From positions 498,710 to 562,709 of the forward strand of contig JAJEKV010000148.1 of assembly GCA_021234155.1 (NCBI GenBank): 64,000 bases of DNA, read 5' to 3'. Made by a program: the position numbers and the translations under genes. How positions within the stretch are numbered: position 1 is the first letter of the stretch; each line of letters opens with the position of its first letter. Origin of the DNA: Isoetes taiwanensis (Eukaryota > Streptophyta > Lycopodiopsida > Isoetales > Isoetaceae). The notes beneath the pieces are model-generated. The model had not been told where the DNA came from and searched no databases. It saw nothing but the letters and a program-made list of their open reading frames with translations. Positions 22,471-34,025 of the stretch are shown piece by piece.

Positions 22471-23434
22471 GTGTTTAGCAAAGGTGCACCTAGCTATCTG
22501 AGAAAACGATCACATTTTGGCCTCCGAAACGTTTTGGATTTACCCTCCTCCGATTAATCGCAATTAGAAGTCAAGAACACATTTTGTAGTAGCAATTTTT
22601 TTGGAATGATTCGGGATCGCCAATAGATCAAACTGTTATTTCGGTTGCCATGGCTCGCATACATGTTTGAAAAAGGTACACGGTCCCAAGTCTGGCCCGA
22701 CCACGTTTTGGCCTCCATAGCGTAAACCCTACAATAACACGGCAAGGCCGCGGGGTTTACGTTTTGGAGGCCATACCCTAACCAGATTGGACCAGGATCT
22801 TGCACAATGTCATGAGGTAGTGGGGGCGTTGGCCTTGAGGAAGATGGAGCCCTAAAACCTTCGAAGCGGTTCGACCCAAAATGTCCTCTCTGGAAGGTCC
22901 ACGGCCCGCGGATGGGCAACTCTCCCACCCGGAACTATGATCGACTCGCCAGCGAACTTCGAAACATCGACATTACCGAGGAGACCAAGTTTAGGTAGGC
23001 GAGAAGACCACCCTGCTCGGGGCGCCAAAGTAGCTCATGTCCAACACGTTCATAGTGAATTGGCCTTAGCGAAGGGTGCGAGAATCTTGCCATGTAGAGG
23101 GTTCATGCTTCTTTTGCTGCAAAAATGGCCGTGTAACTTGGTCCCTAGGGTAATTTATTTGTTTGGACGATATGGCGAAGTCAAATCTCCATTAGGAGAC
23201 CTTTATGCTTGCCCAAGCGACAAAGCACGTGGCTTTCTACATGGTCATTGCGGGACACTGCGGTTTGATATGTTCTCTCGGACGGATCTTGAATTTTTTG
23301 ATACTTGAAGAGTGGATTCAAAGGTGGGATGGGAAGCGGGCTCGGGAAGGGAGGCATTGGCATTTGCCCTCGGGAGGAGCACTAGTAGGAAAGCTTGCCT
23401 CGGTAACCTTTGTGATGTCGGGTCTCACGGGGGT
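22471..23434. other. Unassigned sequence between minisatellite blocks
   Basis: No gene recognised. A 20-bp inverted repeat with three mismatches lies at 22710-22729 and 22753-22772 (GGCCTCCATAGCGTAAACCC against GGCCTCCAAAACGTAAACCC). A further CCTCCGAAACG-like phrase sits at about 22522. Confidence 0.4.
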
Positions 23435-24680
23435 GCAGCCACCTAGGCTCCAGCGTGCCACCTAGGCTCCAACATCCACCTAGGCTCCAACATGCCACCT
23501 AGGCTCAAGTGTGCCAAGGTGGCTCAAAACCACCTAGGCTCCAACATGCCCCGTGGCTCCAACATGCCACCTAGGCTCCAACATGCCGCGTGGCTCCAAC
23601 ATGCCACCTAGCATGCCACCTAGCCTCAACATGCCACGTGAGCTCCAACATGCCACATAGGCTCCAACATGCCAAGTTGGCTCCAATGTGCCACCTAAGC
23701 TCAAGCATGCAAGGTGGCTCAAATATGCCACCTAGGCTCCAACATGCCACCAAGGCTTTAACATGCCCGTGGGCTCCAACATGCCACCTAGGCTCCAACA
23801 TGCCTCGTGAGCTCTAGCATGCCACCTAGGCTCCAGCGTGCCACCTAGGCTCCAACATGCCAAGGTGGCTCCAACATGCCACCACCTAGGCTCAAGCGTG
23901 CCAAGGTGGCTCAAACAAACTCACCACCTAGGCTCGAACATGCCACGTGGGCTCCAACATGCCATCTGGGCTCCAACTTGCCAGCTACGGCTCCAACATG
24001 CCGCGTGGGCTCCAACATGCCACCTAGCATGCCACCAAGGCTCAACATGCCACCAAGGCTTCAGCATGCCACGTGGGCTCCAACATGCCACCTAGGCTCC
24101 AACATGCCTCGTGGGCTCTGGCATGCCACCTAGGCTCCAGCGTGCCACCCTAGGCTCCAACATGCCAAGGTGGCTCCAACATACCACCTAGGCTCAAACA
24201 TGCCACCTAGGCTCCAACATGCCATGTAGGCTCCAACATGCCAACTAGGCTCCAACATGCCACCTACGGCTCCGGGCATGCCCGTGGGCTCCAACATGCC
24301 ACCTAGCATGCCACATAGGCTCAACATTGCCACCTGAGGCTCCAACATGCCACAGGCTCCAACATGCCAAGTTGGCTCCAGCGTGCCACCTAGGCTCCAA
24401 CATGCCAAGGTGGCTCACAACATACCACCTAAGGCTGAAATATGCCAAGTTGGCTCAAACATGCCACCTAGGCTCCAACATGCCACCGTGGCTCAACATG
24501 CCACCTAGACTCAAACATGCCAGGTGGCTCAAACATGCCACCTAGGCTCCAACATGACAAGGTGGCTCAAACATGCCACCTAAGCTTCAACATGCCACCT
24601 AGGCTCCAACATGCCAAGGTTGGCTTCAACATGCCAAGTTGGCTTCAACATGCCACCTAGGCTCCAACATGCCATGTCAC
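23435..24680 (+). repeat. 19-bp minisatellite, block 3
   Basis: Dense GGCTCCAACATGCCACCTA-type units with the same two variants as block 1. GCGTGG and CACGTGG variants are frequent. The block ends at the inversion junction near 24680. Confidence 0.9.
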
Positions 24681-25640
24681 CACTTGGGTGCCTGGGTGGC
24701 ATGCTTGGGCCACCTTGGCATGTTAGCTAGGTGGCATGTTGGGCCGGCGATGGGATGTTGGAGCCTAGGTGGCGTGTAACATGTTGGGCATCGTGGCATG
24801 TTTGGCCACCTTAGCATGTTGGGCCCACATGGCATGTTGGGTAATGGCATGTTTGAGCCACCCTGTAACATGTTGGGCCTAGGTGGCATGTTGAAACTTG
24901 GCATGTTTGAACCCTGCTGTGATGCTGAGGCCACCTTGGCATGTTGGGCATAGGTGGCATGTTGAAACCCAAGTGGCATGTTTAAAAGGTGGCATGTTGG
25001 AGTCTAGGTGGCATGTTGAAACCTATGTGGCATGTTTGAGACACCTTGGCATGTTTGAGCCCCGTGGCATGTTTGAACCAACAGTGGCATGTTGGGCCAT
25101 GTGGAATGTTTGAGCCACTTAAGGCATGTTGGAGTCTAGGTGGCATGTTGAATCCCGTGGCATGTTTGAGACACCCTGCTGGTATGCTTGAGCCTAGGTG
25201 GCATGTTTGAGCCACCTGGCATGTTGGACCCTAGGTGGCATGTTTGAGCCACCTCGTCATGTTGGAGCCCACATGGAATGTTTGAGCCAACTAAGTGGCA
25301 TGTTGCGGCCCATGTGGCATGTTTGAGCCACCTTGGCATGTTGGAGCCCTAGGTGGCATGTTTGAACCACCTTGGAATGTTGGAGCCCTGGGTGGCATGT
25401 TGGGGCCAGCGTGGCATTTTGAAGCCTAGGTGGCATGCTTGAGCCACCTTGGCATGTTTGACCCTATGTGGCATGTTGGAGCCTGGGTGGCATGTTTGAC
25501 CACCTTGGCATGTGGAACCTAGGTGGCATGGTAGAGCCCCCGTGGCATCTTGCGAACCACCTTGGCATGTTGGAGCCCGCATGGCATGTTAGATCTGCAT
25601 GGCATGTTAGAGCCCACATGACATCTTTGGAGCCAAGCGG
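24681..25640 (-). repeat. 19-bp minisatellite, block 4, inverted
   Basis: The same unit now reads TAGGTGGCATGTTGGAGCC on the plus strand, so this block is the reverse complement of blocks 1-3. The junction at about 24671-24720 (CACCACTTGGGTGCC then TGGGTGGCATGCTTGGG) is the reverse complement of the right end of block 1. Blocks 3 and 4 therefore form a large imperfect inverted repeat. Confidence 0.9.
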
Positions 25641-27751
25641 TGGCATGAATCATGATGGATCCTAGGGGCACAGCGTTTGAACCATAAAATGAACATATGA
25701 ATTAAACCATTAAAAAATTTTTCATATAACCAAGATGGGCGACTAAGATCTTGATCCCCATCCTATTATATTATTGGCCCTTAGAGCGGCGGTTTGTGAT
25801 TCACGATGATATCAGCGGCGGGATATTGATCCGGGTCCTCTCCTTTCATTGGCTCTAGCAGGCCTGGGATTAATGGCCCTGTATTTTTTCATTTCCCTCC
25901 ATTATGGCGATGGTGGGGCTTCTTTGCGCCCTGTATTTTTTCATTCCCTCCCTTAGCTATGGCGATGCGAAGCTCCTTAGGTTATGGCTTGCGACTTCGA
26001 TTATGGTTCGGTTATGGTTTGTTATGGTGAGGAGGAGCAGAGGTTATGATCCTGCTGCCGTAGCAGCATCTCGGCCAGATCCGGCATTTTTCTGTAGCAG
26101 ATCTTTCTTTCAGCATCTTTCGGCCAAATCCATAGCAGCATCTCGGCCGGATCCGGCATCGTTACGTAGCGGATCTTTCTTTCGGCATCTTCGGCCGGGA
26201 TCGTAGCGACATCTCGGCGGATCCGTAGTAGGCGCTTTTGTAGGTTACATGCAAAGCAAGGGAGAAATAATCAGGTACGCTTTTGTTTGAACTCTATTTC
26301 TTTGCTTTCTGCCGGATTGAAATGAAAGCTGCTATTTTCATTTCTCGATTTCTCTTTTTCTTCATATTTTGCTTTCCCAGTTTTCTCCTTTAGGGACCGT
26401 TCTATTATCGCGGAGTTAGGGTTTTGAGCGGCTGGCGCGGTGATTAGCACTGCAAAAGAACACATGAGGTCCACTCAAGCTTTTCATCTTCTTTGATTTT
26501 TTTTCGGATAAATCACGGGCATGACTCATTTCTTTGATTTTTCTTGGATAGGAATTCTTCTTTGGTGCTTTCGTGTTTTTGCCTTGACTTGATGATATCT
26601 TTGCTTTCCTACCAAAGCAGTAGTTTTTCTCCCTTCAAAACCTTCACTATTTGTACATGCATCTTATTTCCAGTTTATGGCATCTTATTTTGTTGATACA
26701 ACAGTTAAGCTATGATATGATTAATGGAAATAAAATCATTCATTTCTTCAACCGGTTATACGGTTTATAGTTTATTGTCTAAATTTTGTGTGTTCATCTT
26801 TTCCATCCAATCTCATGGTTGTAATGACACATTTATTTCTTGACAATGATCTATCAATCAAAAGATAAAACAAAAGATAAAATAAAATAACTTTGATTAC
26901 AATTAATGATTCAAACCAAAGCGACAATAAATTACAATGCCAAGCGACAATAAACTACAATATGATCCTATTGTTTTTTAATTGTGGTATATATTAGTTT
27001 TTTATTTGAATGTATGCCACGTGCCAATATATGATTAGTTAGAAGTTATATTAGAAACAACACCTTGTTTTTTCTATATGTGCTAATAATGTTTTTTATT
27101 TGAAAAAGTAAGCCCACGTGTCGATACTTGATTAGTTAAAATACCATTTTATTATTTATAAAATATGCCCAGCGTCAATATTTCATTAGTTAAAGGCAAT
27201 TGAAAACAACACCTTGTTTTTTTCTATATGTTATTATTATAATTTTTTACATGTCAAGTAATTTAGAAAAACAATACTTAATAGCATAAAAAACAACATC
27301 AAGATTTCAAAAACACACGTGGTACTTTGTTAAATAACATGTAACTATTTTTAAAAACAATCTTACTTTCATGTTGTAATTTAGCTTTCCACATATGGTA
27401 ATATGAAGACCTACATATGTAATTTTGAAGATAAACAACGCATGGTTCTATTAAAAACAACAGTGAATGAAAAAAAAAACACACGTTGATAAAAAATCAC
27501 AAAAACCATGTCAATTTTTTCTACGCGTGGATTTTTCTGCCAAAAAACCACTGTCTCTTTGTGCAAATCCGGATAAACAGGCCACGTGGACTTTTGGGGC
27601 CATTTTGGTGTTGTTTTTGGCATAAAACAACACTTCCGTACAACTAAAAAACAACTGTGGACCAAAATTCGGGGTCAGTGTGTATCCAAGACTTTAGAGT
27701 TTGCTTCTATGTAGCAAAGTGCCCATAACAATATGGTTTGTTTTGTTCCAA
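25641..27751. other. Unassigned sequence with small tandem repeats
   Basis: About three copies of a 72-bp unit (GCAGCATCTCGGCC, GATCCGGCAT, GATCTTTCTTTC) lie at 26059-26235. A weaker period of about 90-100 bp (CACGTGCCAATAT, GATTAGTTA, ACACCTTGTTTTTT) lies at 27010-27240. Just after the minisatellite, TCCTATTATATTATTGGCCC (about 25762) resembles a Helitron 5' start, but no partner 3' end was found. No gene recognised. Confidence 0.4.
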
Positions 27752-28079
27752 TCCTATATAATAATGTTTTACGGTGTTCAATCGCGCCCTAGATCGGGCG
27801 GTGAGAATTAAGCTGATCAAATCCAACGGCCCACATTCAATGAACCTTTTTCTTGCTATGAATAGCCAAGCCGCAAGACAGTGCACCGAATTCAAGGTTC
27901 GAGTAGAGAGGCCTGGCTATGGCAGAAGCCCTTTGAAAACTATGCAGGAGATATCGATATTCATAGTTCGAGAATGATCTGTTATTGGACAAGAAAAAAT
28001 GGGTTCTGTATCTCGATTTTTGCATCAAGTAACCGTGTCAAGTATTCAGCTATGGCATCCGAAATTGGAAATCCGGTAA

Positions 28080-28375
28080 GCTAGCAAACCTCTCAGTCAG
28101 TATTGCCGCAGACCCATCATTTGCATCCTTGAAGGCAAATGATATCATCCCAGAAAAGATATCATGCCGACTTGCAGAGAAAGATAGATGCGGGGTTAAA
28201 GGTGCAGAGTACCTGTCAGGGATATCACCAGAGAAGAGATTGTTGCTAGCATTAAGAACTTGAAGCGATCTGAGGTGGTCGAGATTGACAGGTAGCACTC
28301 CCCATATCCCCAATGAGACCAAGCTCAGAACTTGAAGATTTGGAAACTTGAGCAAACTGTTCGCAAGGGCTGAAG
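28080..28375 (-). pseudogene. LRR receptor-like kinase fragment (ectodomain only)
   Basis: The minus strand reads SLLKFPNLQVLSLVSLGIWG, then VLPVNLDHLRSLQVLNASNN and LFSGDIPD, two leucine-rich repeats of the plant receptor-kinase type (LxxLxLxxNxxxGxIP). The VLSLVSLGIWGVLP phrase closely resembles the inactive LRR kinases related to Arabidopsis At3g03770; that comparison is from memory. No kinase domain, signal peptide or transmembrane segment is present. A short repeat of the LLKFPNL-coding bases recurs at about 28905. It lies wholly within the Helitron and is probably captured. Confidence 0.65.
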
Positions 28376-29609
28376 AAATCCGAAAGCATTATATGTTGCT
28401 TGGGAAGCGCTTCTATCAGGTTAGCGGATAATGGATATGAAGTGCTTGAGCAGATGGTATTACAAAATGTTTCTCTAGATGTTTCTACCCTTACCTCTGT
28501 GTTTAAAGCTTCTGGAAAAATAGGAGCAACAGATTAAGGCAGAGACATAGGAATGCCAATTGAAAAACATGGATTTATAACAGATCTTCATGTTGGAGGT
28601 GTCTCTACAATGCTTTGAACAGATGGAAATAGATGATAGATAAATACAGTATTTCACCACGGTTTTTTCCTTCCTGCACAATCATGTTATTTATGTGAGG
28701 CCGACAACTTTCATGAGATCAGGGTTTGTTCTTCCTCTGAGGAAACATGAGTTGTTTTGCTCAATGCCAGTAAAACATATGGGGAAACATATGGGGAAGT
28801 AGAATTAGGAGTGAAATGCTTTAAGCAGCATGTTCACATGAATTTAAAAGATGCAAGTCTTTTTCGACTTCTGAGAGAAAGCAAAAAAAAGGAGTAAAAG
28901 AGGAAGATTTGGAAACTTGAGCAAGCTGTATCCATCTGAAAGGCGTACATTTGCCCGAGTATAATTGGCACTAAACTTCGCTCCACAGGAGGGGCATGTG
29001 CGAGCTGGATATCTTCTAAGACCCATCCTTAATGAGTAGAAAGAAGCAACATTATGCAGCTATGCAGGAAAACAAGCCATAGCCTTTGGGCTTCTACATA
29101 CAATAGTGATGGAAAAGTTCCAGGAGTCCTAAAGGATCATCTTTCTCTGTATCTTTGTATCCTACGTCATATTAGGATTCTGCAAAATAATGGGTTCAGA
29201 TGCATGGTCCTTCTTCCAAATGTATACAAACATATGCCTTTTGTTTAAGTTGTTCCCAGCTATAATATACTTTTTCTTCTACGGCTTGCTTGCGGTCTGA
29301 AGCATGCATATGGCGAGAGAACTCTTGGCCAGTTTAATTCTAAAGGTAATCTCTTATTGCATTTGTGTATGCAGGCTAATTCATTGTTGAAGTCGTATCT
29401 AGGCCGCCCTTTTCTTGCATTTGCATATAATCTAACACTTGCTATAGCGGGTTTGTTTCTTTCTTTGCAAATGCCATGGTAGGCTACAAAAATGAATTTG
29501 CGGCTTTTTTTTTCCAACAACTTGTTATGCTTTTGAAAGTATTACTCTGCACTCTCAATGAATTGTAGGACATGACCACCATATGGAACCATCATCTTAG
29601 CCTTGAATT

Positions 29610-30216
29610 CTTAAAACCACTGGAAAATGCTGAATAAGCTTCCGGTTCCTCAAAATTCTGGACATCCATTTCGGATCTTGATAGAAACCAGGCATGTACT
29701 TAGCAAAATTAGCACCTATTCCATAGGCAAGTCGTCTATTGCTAACATTGCCTCCTCATGGTGTAGCACTCACGCAAGCAAAAATTTTCAAATACAATGA
29801 CATCATTTGGTCGCATAACCCGAATCATTACTTGCGGCACACACCACATAATAAAGCACGCAATTGGCTCTCTTTTCCACGATCATCTAATGACATGACA
29901 CGCATCTGAAGTGTTTGGTCAAGTTTACGCATAATCAGCGGCACAAGGTGAACCACAGCGATTCTTTGTATCCTCCAGGTGGACAACGAACCACCTCATA
30001 CCACCTCATTTAATGTTTCATAAAGGCTGCGAGAATGCAAGCGGGAATCCGTTGCATCCTCCCTATCTGCGGGGAGTTATGAGAGCCTCAATAATTCCAT
30101 GGAAATACGGAGACAATGGGAAGAGATTCCTTTGTAGTCTTCATAACCTTGTGCGAGAAAATACAAGGCCCCACAAACTCTTTCGGCAACATTAGGAACA
30201 TCCTTCGCCTTCAATT
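29610..30216 (-). pseudogene. Importin subunit beta-1 fragment (HEAT-repeat region)
   Basis: Minus-strand pieces follow the order of plant importin-beta: LKAKDVPNVAERVCGALYFL with AQGYEDY (about 30216-30110), ADREDATDSRLHSRSLYETL with NEVV (about 30070-30000), HLVPLIMRKLDQTLQMRVMS with SLDDRGKESQLRALLCGVC (about 29960-29850), SLYLKIFACVSATP then EEAMLAID (about 29820-29750) and AYGIGANFAKYMPGFYQ with EMDVQNFEE (about 29740-29650). Importin-beta carries NLS cargo through nuclear pores. At least five frame breaks remove function. The run without obvious introns suggests either a retrocopy source or capture of one long exon. Confidence 0.85.
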
Positions 30217-30607
30217 AGCGTCGACAATCCATGTGTGCTTTTTTTAATGAAAGCGTGGCCAAATGCAAGATGAATGTTTGCCTATATCAAATGAAAGCGC
30301 AATTTTGATTGTGCGGTAAAAAAAAATGCGCTTTGGAAATGTCGGAGGAACAAAGCAGTTTTTCGAGGTTTTTTTTTCCTTATGGCCTAAGCGCCTCAGC
30401 TGACCTCACTATCTTAAACAATGTTTAAGCAATGCCTTTACCAACACTAATAGTTCCATGTTTAAAGAAATTTAACGTAAACCAACCTTTAAACCCAAAA
30501 ATCTAAATAACTCATTTCGAGTATTGTTCAAGTAAACAATCACATGGAATAATCACAAAAGATGAACAATCACATGTAAAGCCCGCCAACGGTGGGCAAT
30601 TTACTAG

Positions 30608-33600
30608 TAATCCATAATTCGTTGGTCGTGTTCAAAAAATGTATTGGATTTGTGTAAGGAAATGTCATAAGTTCTACATGGTTTTGCAAAGCCTACTATT
30701 TGGTGGAGCATTAAGCAGGCAAATCATTTCTATCTCTAGCAGGTGTGAAATAAACAAAACAAACATAACGATTTTAGCAATCATATTGTGTAGCTCTCCA
30801 TTTGAATCGAGAATGCTGCGGTGGGGCGTACCAATAAGACCCGCACCTCGGTATAATCTAGAAGCGGATCAAACTACAAACATATGAAATGCTTACCTTT
30901 GAAATGGCAAAGCCCAACTTCTGGTTGATGCATCAACCGTTAAACTATCTTAATCTTTCATCTCTGCTAATGGTCATTTGGCATTAAGCCATCTTGGTGC
31001 ATGCTTTTGAAACATTCTGCTGCAAAGCTAACTTGTCCTTGTGTGCATACCCAAGGTTGTTCAATTGTCTTTTAGGTGAACACTTTAACAAAGCTAAACC
31101 CGGCATTTACACATATCTTGAGGAAGGAGGAGGTGCATTGTCTACGTCATATCATTTTTTACCTTCCTTGATTTTTTTACTGTTGGCATACAAAGGCTTT
31201 CTCTTTGTTACGATGAACCAACGCAAGCGATTGAAAGGGTTGAGAAAGAATAGCTAGGAAATGAACCATTGTTTAGCAAATGAACCTTTGCTAAAAAGCA
31301 TAATTACCATATATATTGGCAGGTCCTACAACTACATGAAAAACATTTGATTTATATTAAAAAGCTGTTCTAGCATTTGAAGGATCATCCCATAGGGACA
31401 GAATCAATGAACTCATTTAAGCGGGCGGATGTAGAGGAGCATAAAAGCTTAGATAATATGAGGATTACGGGAGGTTGAAACAAACTTGGCGGGGGTGATA
31501 AGGTAAATGGAGATAGGTTTCCTTACGATATAGACTTCTGATTTTTACATTCGAGATCTGCGGAAGATCTAGTTCCGGATATTACATCCTACTTCAATGA
31601 GATCAATTTGTTCCACAAACCCATGATTCGGTTGTCAATGAAGCGGGCCGAGTAGATTAGGCTGCGGTACAAGCATTTTGTTAAGAGGGGTTCTGGGGGT
31701 CGAAATGGTTCAATGCAAGAACAATCTAACTAACCTCCTATTGCATAGACCGGATTGCTCACATTTCCTAACCGGTGAATACTCGGCTCCATGGTCAATG
31801 AGATTGCAACAAAAGGCTGCCGCGAGACAATAGCAACAGCCCATGTTGGAGTCGAGGAGTTATGCCGATCTACTGTTTCTCTGAACTACGCCCCTTCATA
31901 GATATAAGCACGAAGAGTGTGATGGTCGTACAAATCAGCCTTCACTAATGATAGATGCATGCACTGTCTAGAAGTACAGAAGATCAACTCTCCATATACC
32001 TTCTATTAGGACTGAAAATATAGCCTGACATACATGTACAAAGGGCACGAAAATTTTCGACTGTTTTAGGAACATCGCCATATAATCCAATAACAAACCT
32101 TCCTGCAGGCTTCCCCCCAATTTCAATGTCATAGTAGCACTTTTTTGTGAACAGCAAATGCAATGGCAAAGGCAGGTCTGGAGAGAAAGTTCATGTCATG
32201 GTCTGCACATGATCTCTAGCACTGACAAAGCAATGCATGTCTTTAATGTTTTCATAAAAGATCATGAACCATGTATATTTACAAATATGCAGGCAAAGAA
32301 GTAAAGCCGTGACTAATACCATACTGTTGCCATTGAAAATAAGGCATTAGCCTTAACTGCAGTGCTCCCACCTTAAATTAGCATGATCAAACCTAAATAA
32401 ATTCACCTTAACATTTAACATAAACTGCCATAAAGAGCAGATACCTTTCAGTCAAGAAAGCAATGGCTTAGCAAGGTATTTCGATATGCTACTTCACCAT
32501 GCTACTTCAAGGAGCCATGATTGCTTGCAGAGCCACCAACTGCTCATACATTTCTACATGTCAATCTTTTAGAGGGAAAAGGCATGATTATAATGGTGCC
32601 TTGAATAAGTGAACTATCATGTCTGCAGCCAAGAAAGTGAAGCTATGTCTGATATCATAGTGATGTCTGAGTTCTACAGAGATCCAATGCAAAGAACCCA
32701 AACTCTGTTGCTATGGCCAGTACCCAGCTCAACCATCCGCAATTTATATGATGGATCAAGCTGCACGTCATCTTTCCATGGCCTTTTCCATCATAATATC
32801 TCCATAGACCAGACTGCACATTGTCTTTCCATAGCCTTGTTTTTCGTAATACTTGAATATGCATTACAACTCTTGGGACGTCCTGAGAAGTACGAAGGGA
32901 ACAGTTGACCTATATTCCATTCAAAACCTGAGTTTGATTTTATTTTTGGAATTGTTGTACAGGCAGAAATATTTTTCAATTAGAGTCAGGTATTTTACCG
33001 CACAATATTTATGTAAAACCAAAGTAAGTGGGAGTGGATAGAATTTCAAAATTTAGGAGCAATCAAAGTTCCATTTCTTCAGAGGCAATGCAATATCCTA
33101 GCTTTCTAACTTAAACTGAGGCATGAGGACTGCTTAGATGTCTTGCGCAGCAGCCACATATTTGAACATCAAGAGCACAATACTTGGAATGTTAAATGAG
33201 TCCTTTAAGGAAACAACATTGGTTACACATTTTGTAAGATGGTATATAATCTGACATAAAATGGAGTCTGAACAGATACACTTGGACCATGGAAAGGCAG
33301 TTGCCACTGTACTATAACAGTATAGATATATCAAAAGATACAGTCAGGCGGTCAATTGTTTACAGGCATGAGAAAACATGATTGTACACCCTTCAATATT
33401 TTGCAAAGTTTTGGGTTCATGTGCAACGCAACCCATGTCTTGTGTATTGATCTACATCGTGAATAACAAAATACCTAGGTTACTGCAAGGATGTGGGGGA
33501 CTCTAGAAAGACATTCAAATGCAATATGTGAACAAAAATGTTTTCTCGAATTCTTATACAGTACCGTATAGTAATTTATGGGCCAGGAATTGATATGGGA

Positions 33601-34025
33601 AAGCCCTTAGATAGCAGTTAGTAAAGCAGAAATAGTACCATTTAAATACAGTACAACACAAGATACCCTATGAACAAATCCGGAAAGGACAATGAGAATA
33701 GAAGCCCTTACACATCAGACAGCAAAAACCCAAATGGTGCCGTCTAAGTTTTAGCTTCCTCTGGATCTCTTGTATGCTCTTAAGATTGTTAGCTGGAAGA
33801 TTCAAACGGCAGTCCGCAACTCAGAGATTGTTCCAGAAGATGGATTCTGGAGGAGGAGCTAGCAGCTCGAAGGTGCCACAGCCGCCCTCGCTAACCCTAG
33901 CAAAAAAAACCATGTTATCTTAAAATTTCTGACGTGGCATCATCTCTTCCATTGATTTCATCAAATCTGGGCCGCCCAAATTAGGGCTGGGTCCAACACT
34001 TACACAATAACATTATAATATAAGA
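30608..34025. other. 5' part of Helitron Y with no gene apart from a cyclophilin exon
   Basis: Apart from the cyclophilin exon (32035-32148) I recognise nothing. Short frames exist but none is family-like. The last 70 bases before 34025 are the Y 5' terminal region. Confidence 0.4.
32035..32148 (-). pseudogene. Cyclophilin (peptidyl-prolyl isomerase) exon fragment
   Basis: The minus strand reads [20 protein letters not shown] then [17 protein letters not shown], the conserved N-terminal part of the cyclophilin domain. It ends at a consensus 5' splice site (GTATGTCAGG) exactly where plant cyclophilin genes continue into GEKG. Cyclophilins catalyse proline cis-trans isomerisation. Only this exon (about 38 codons) is seen. 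The catalytic Arg-Phe and Trp regions are absent, so it cannot make an active enzyme. An intact splice donor with no frame break suggests recent capture from genomic DNA by Helitron Y. Confidence 0.8.

Larger units (their letters stand above)
27752..30607 (+). mobile_element. Complete non-autonomous Helitron with captured gene pieces
   Basis: The 5' end TCCTATATAATAATG follows an A at 27751. The 3' end has hairpin GCCCGCCAACGGTGGGC (30581-30597, one G-T pair), then AATTTA and CTAG (30604-30607), followed by T. The restored empty site is CCAA|TAATCC. The length is 2856 bp. It carries minus-strand fragments of an LRR receptor kinase (about 28080-28375) and importin-beta (about 29610-30216), both decayed. 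Its termini differ from the X/Y/Z family (TCCTATATAATAAT against TCTTATATTATAAT). It sits inside Helitron Y. Confidence 0.85.
16370..34025 (-). mobile_element. Helitron Y, 17.7 kb, innermost of three nested elements
   Basis: The minus-strand 5' end is at 34025 and starts TCTTATATTATAATGTTAT. It continues to GGACCCAGCCCTAATTTGGG, the same kind of terminal region as X and Z. The 3' end is at 16370 (CTAG), preceded on the minus strand by hairpin GCCCAGCAACGCTGGGC (16381-16397) and ACCGTTA. The insertion point is A|T in X; removing Y restores X exactly. Inside are tandem repeats, minisatellite blocks, an 815-bp satellite, a cyclophilin exon and another Helitron (27752-30607). No Rep/helicase coding is seen. 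It may have moved at this size, or the arrays may have grown after insertion. Confidence 0.75.

Noticed and set aside
25755-25800. Plus-strand Helitron 5' start (TCCTATTATATTATTGG)
   Set aside because: It resembles the start at 27752, but no hairpin plus CTAG end matches downstream, so only the similarity is noted.
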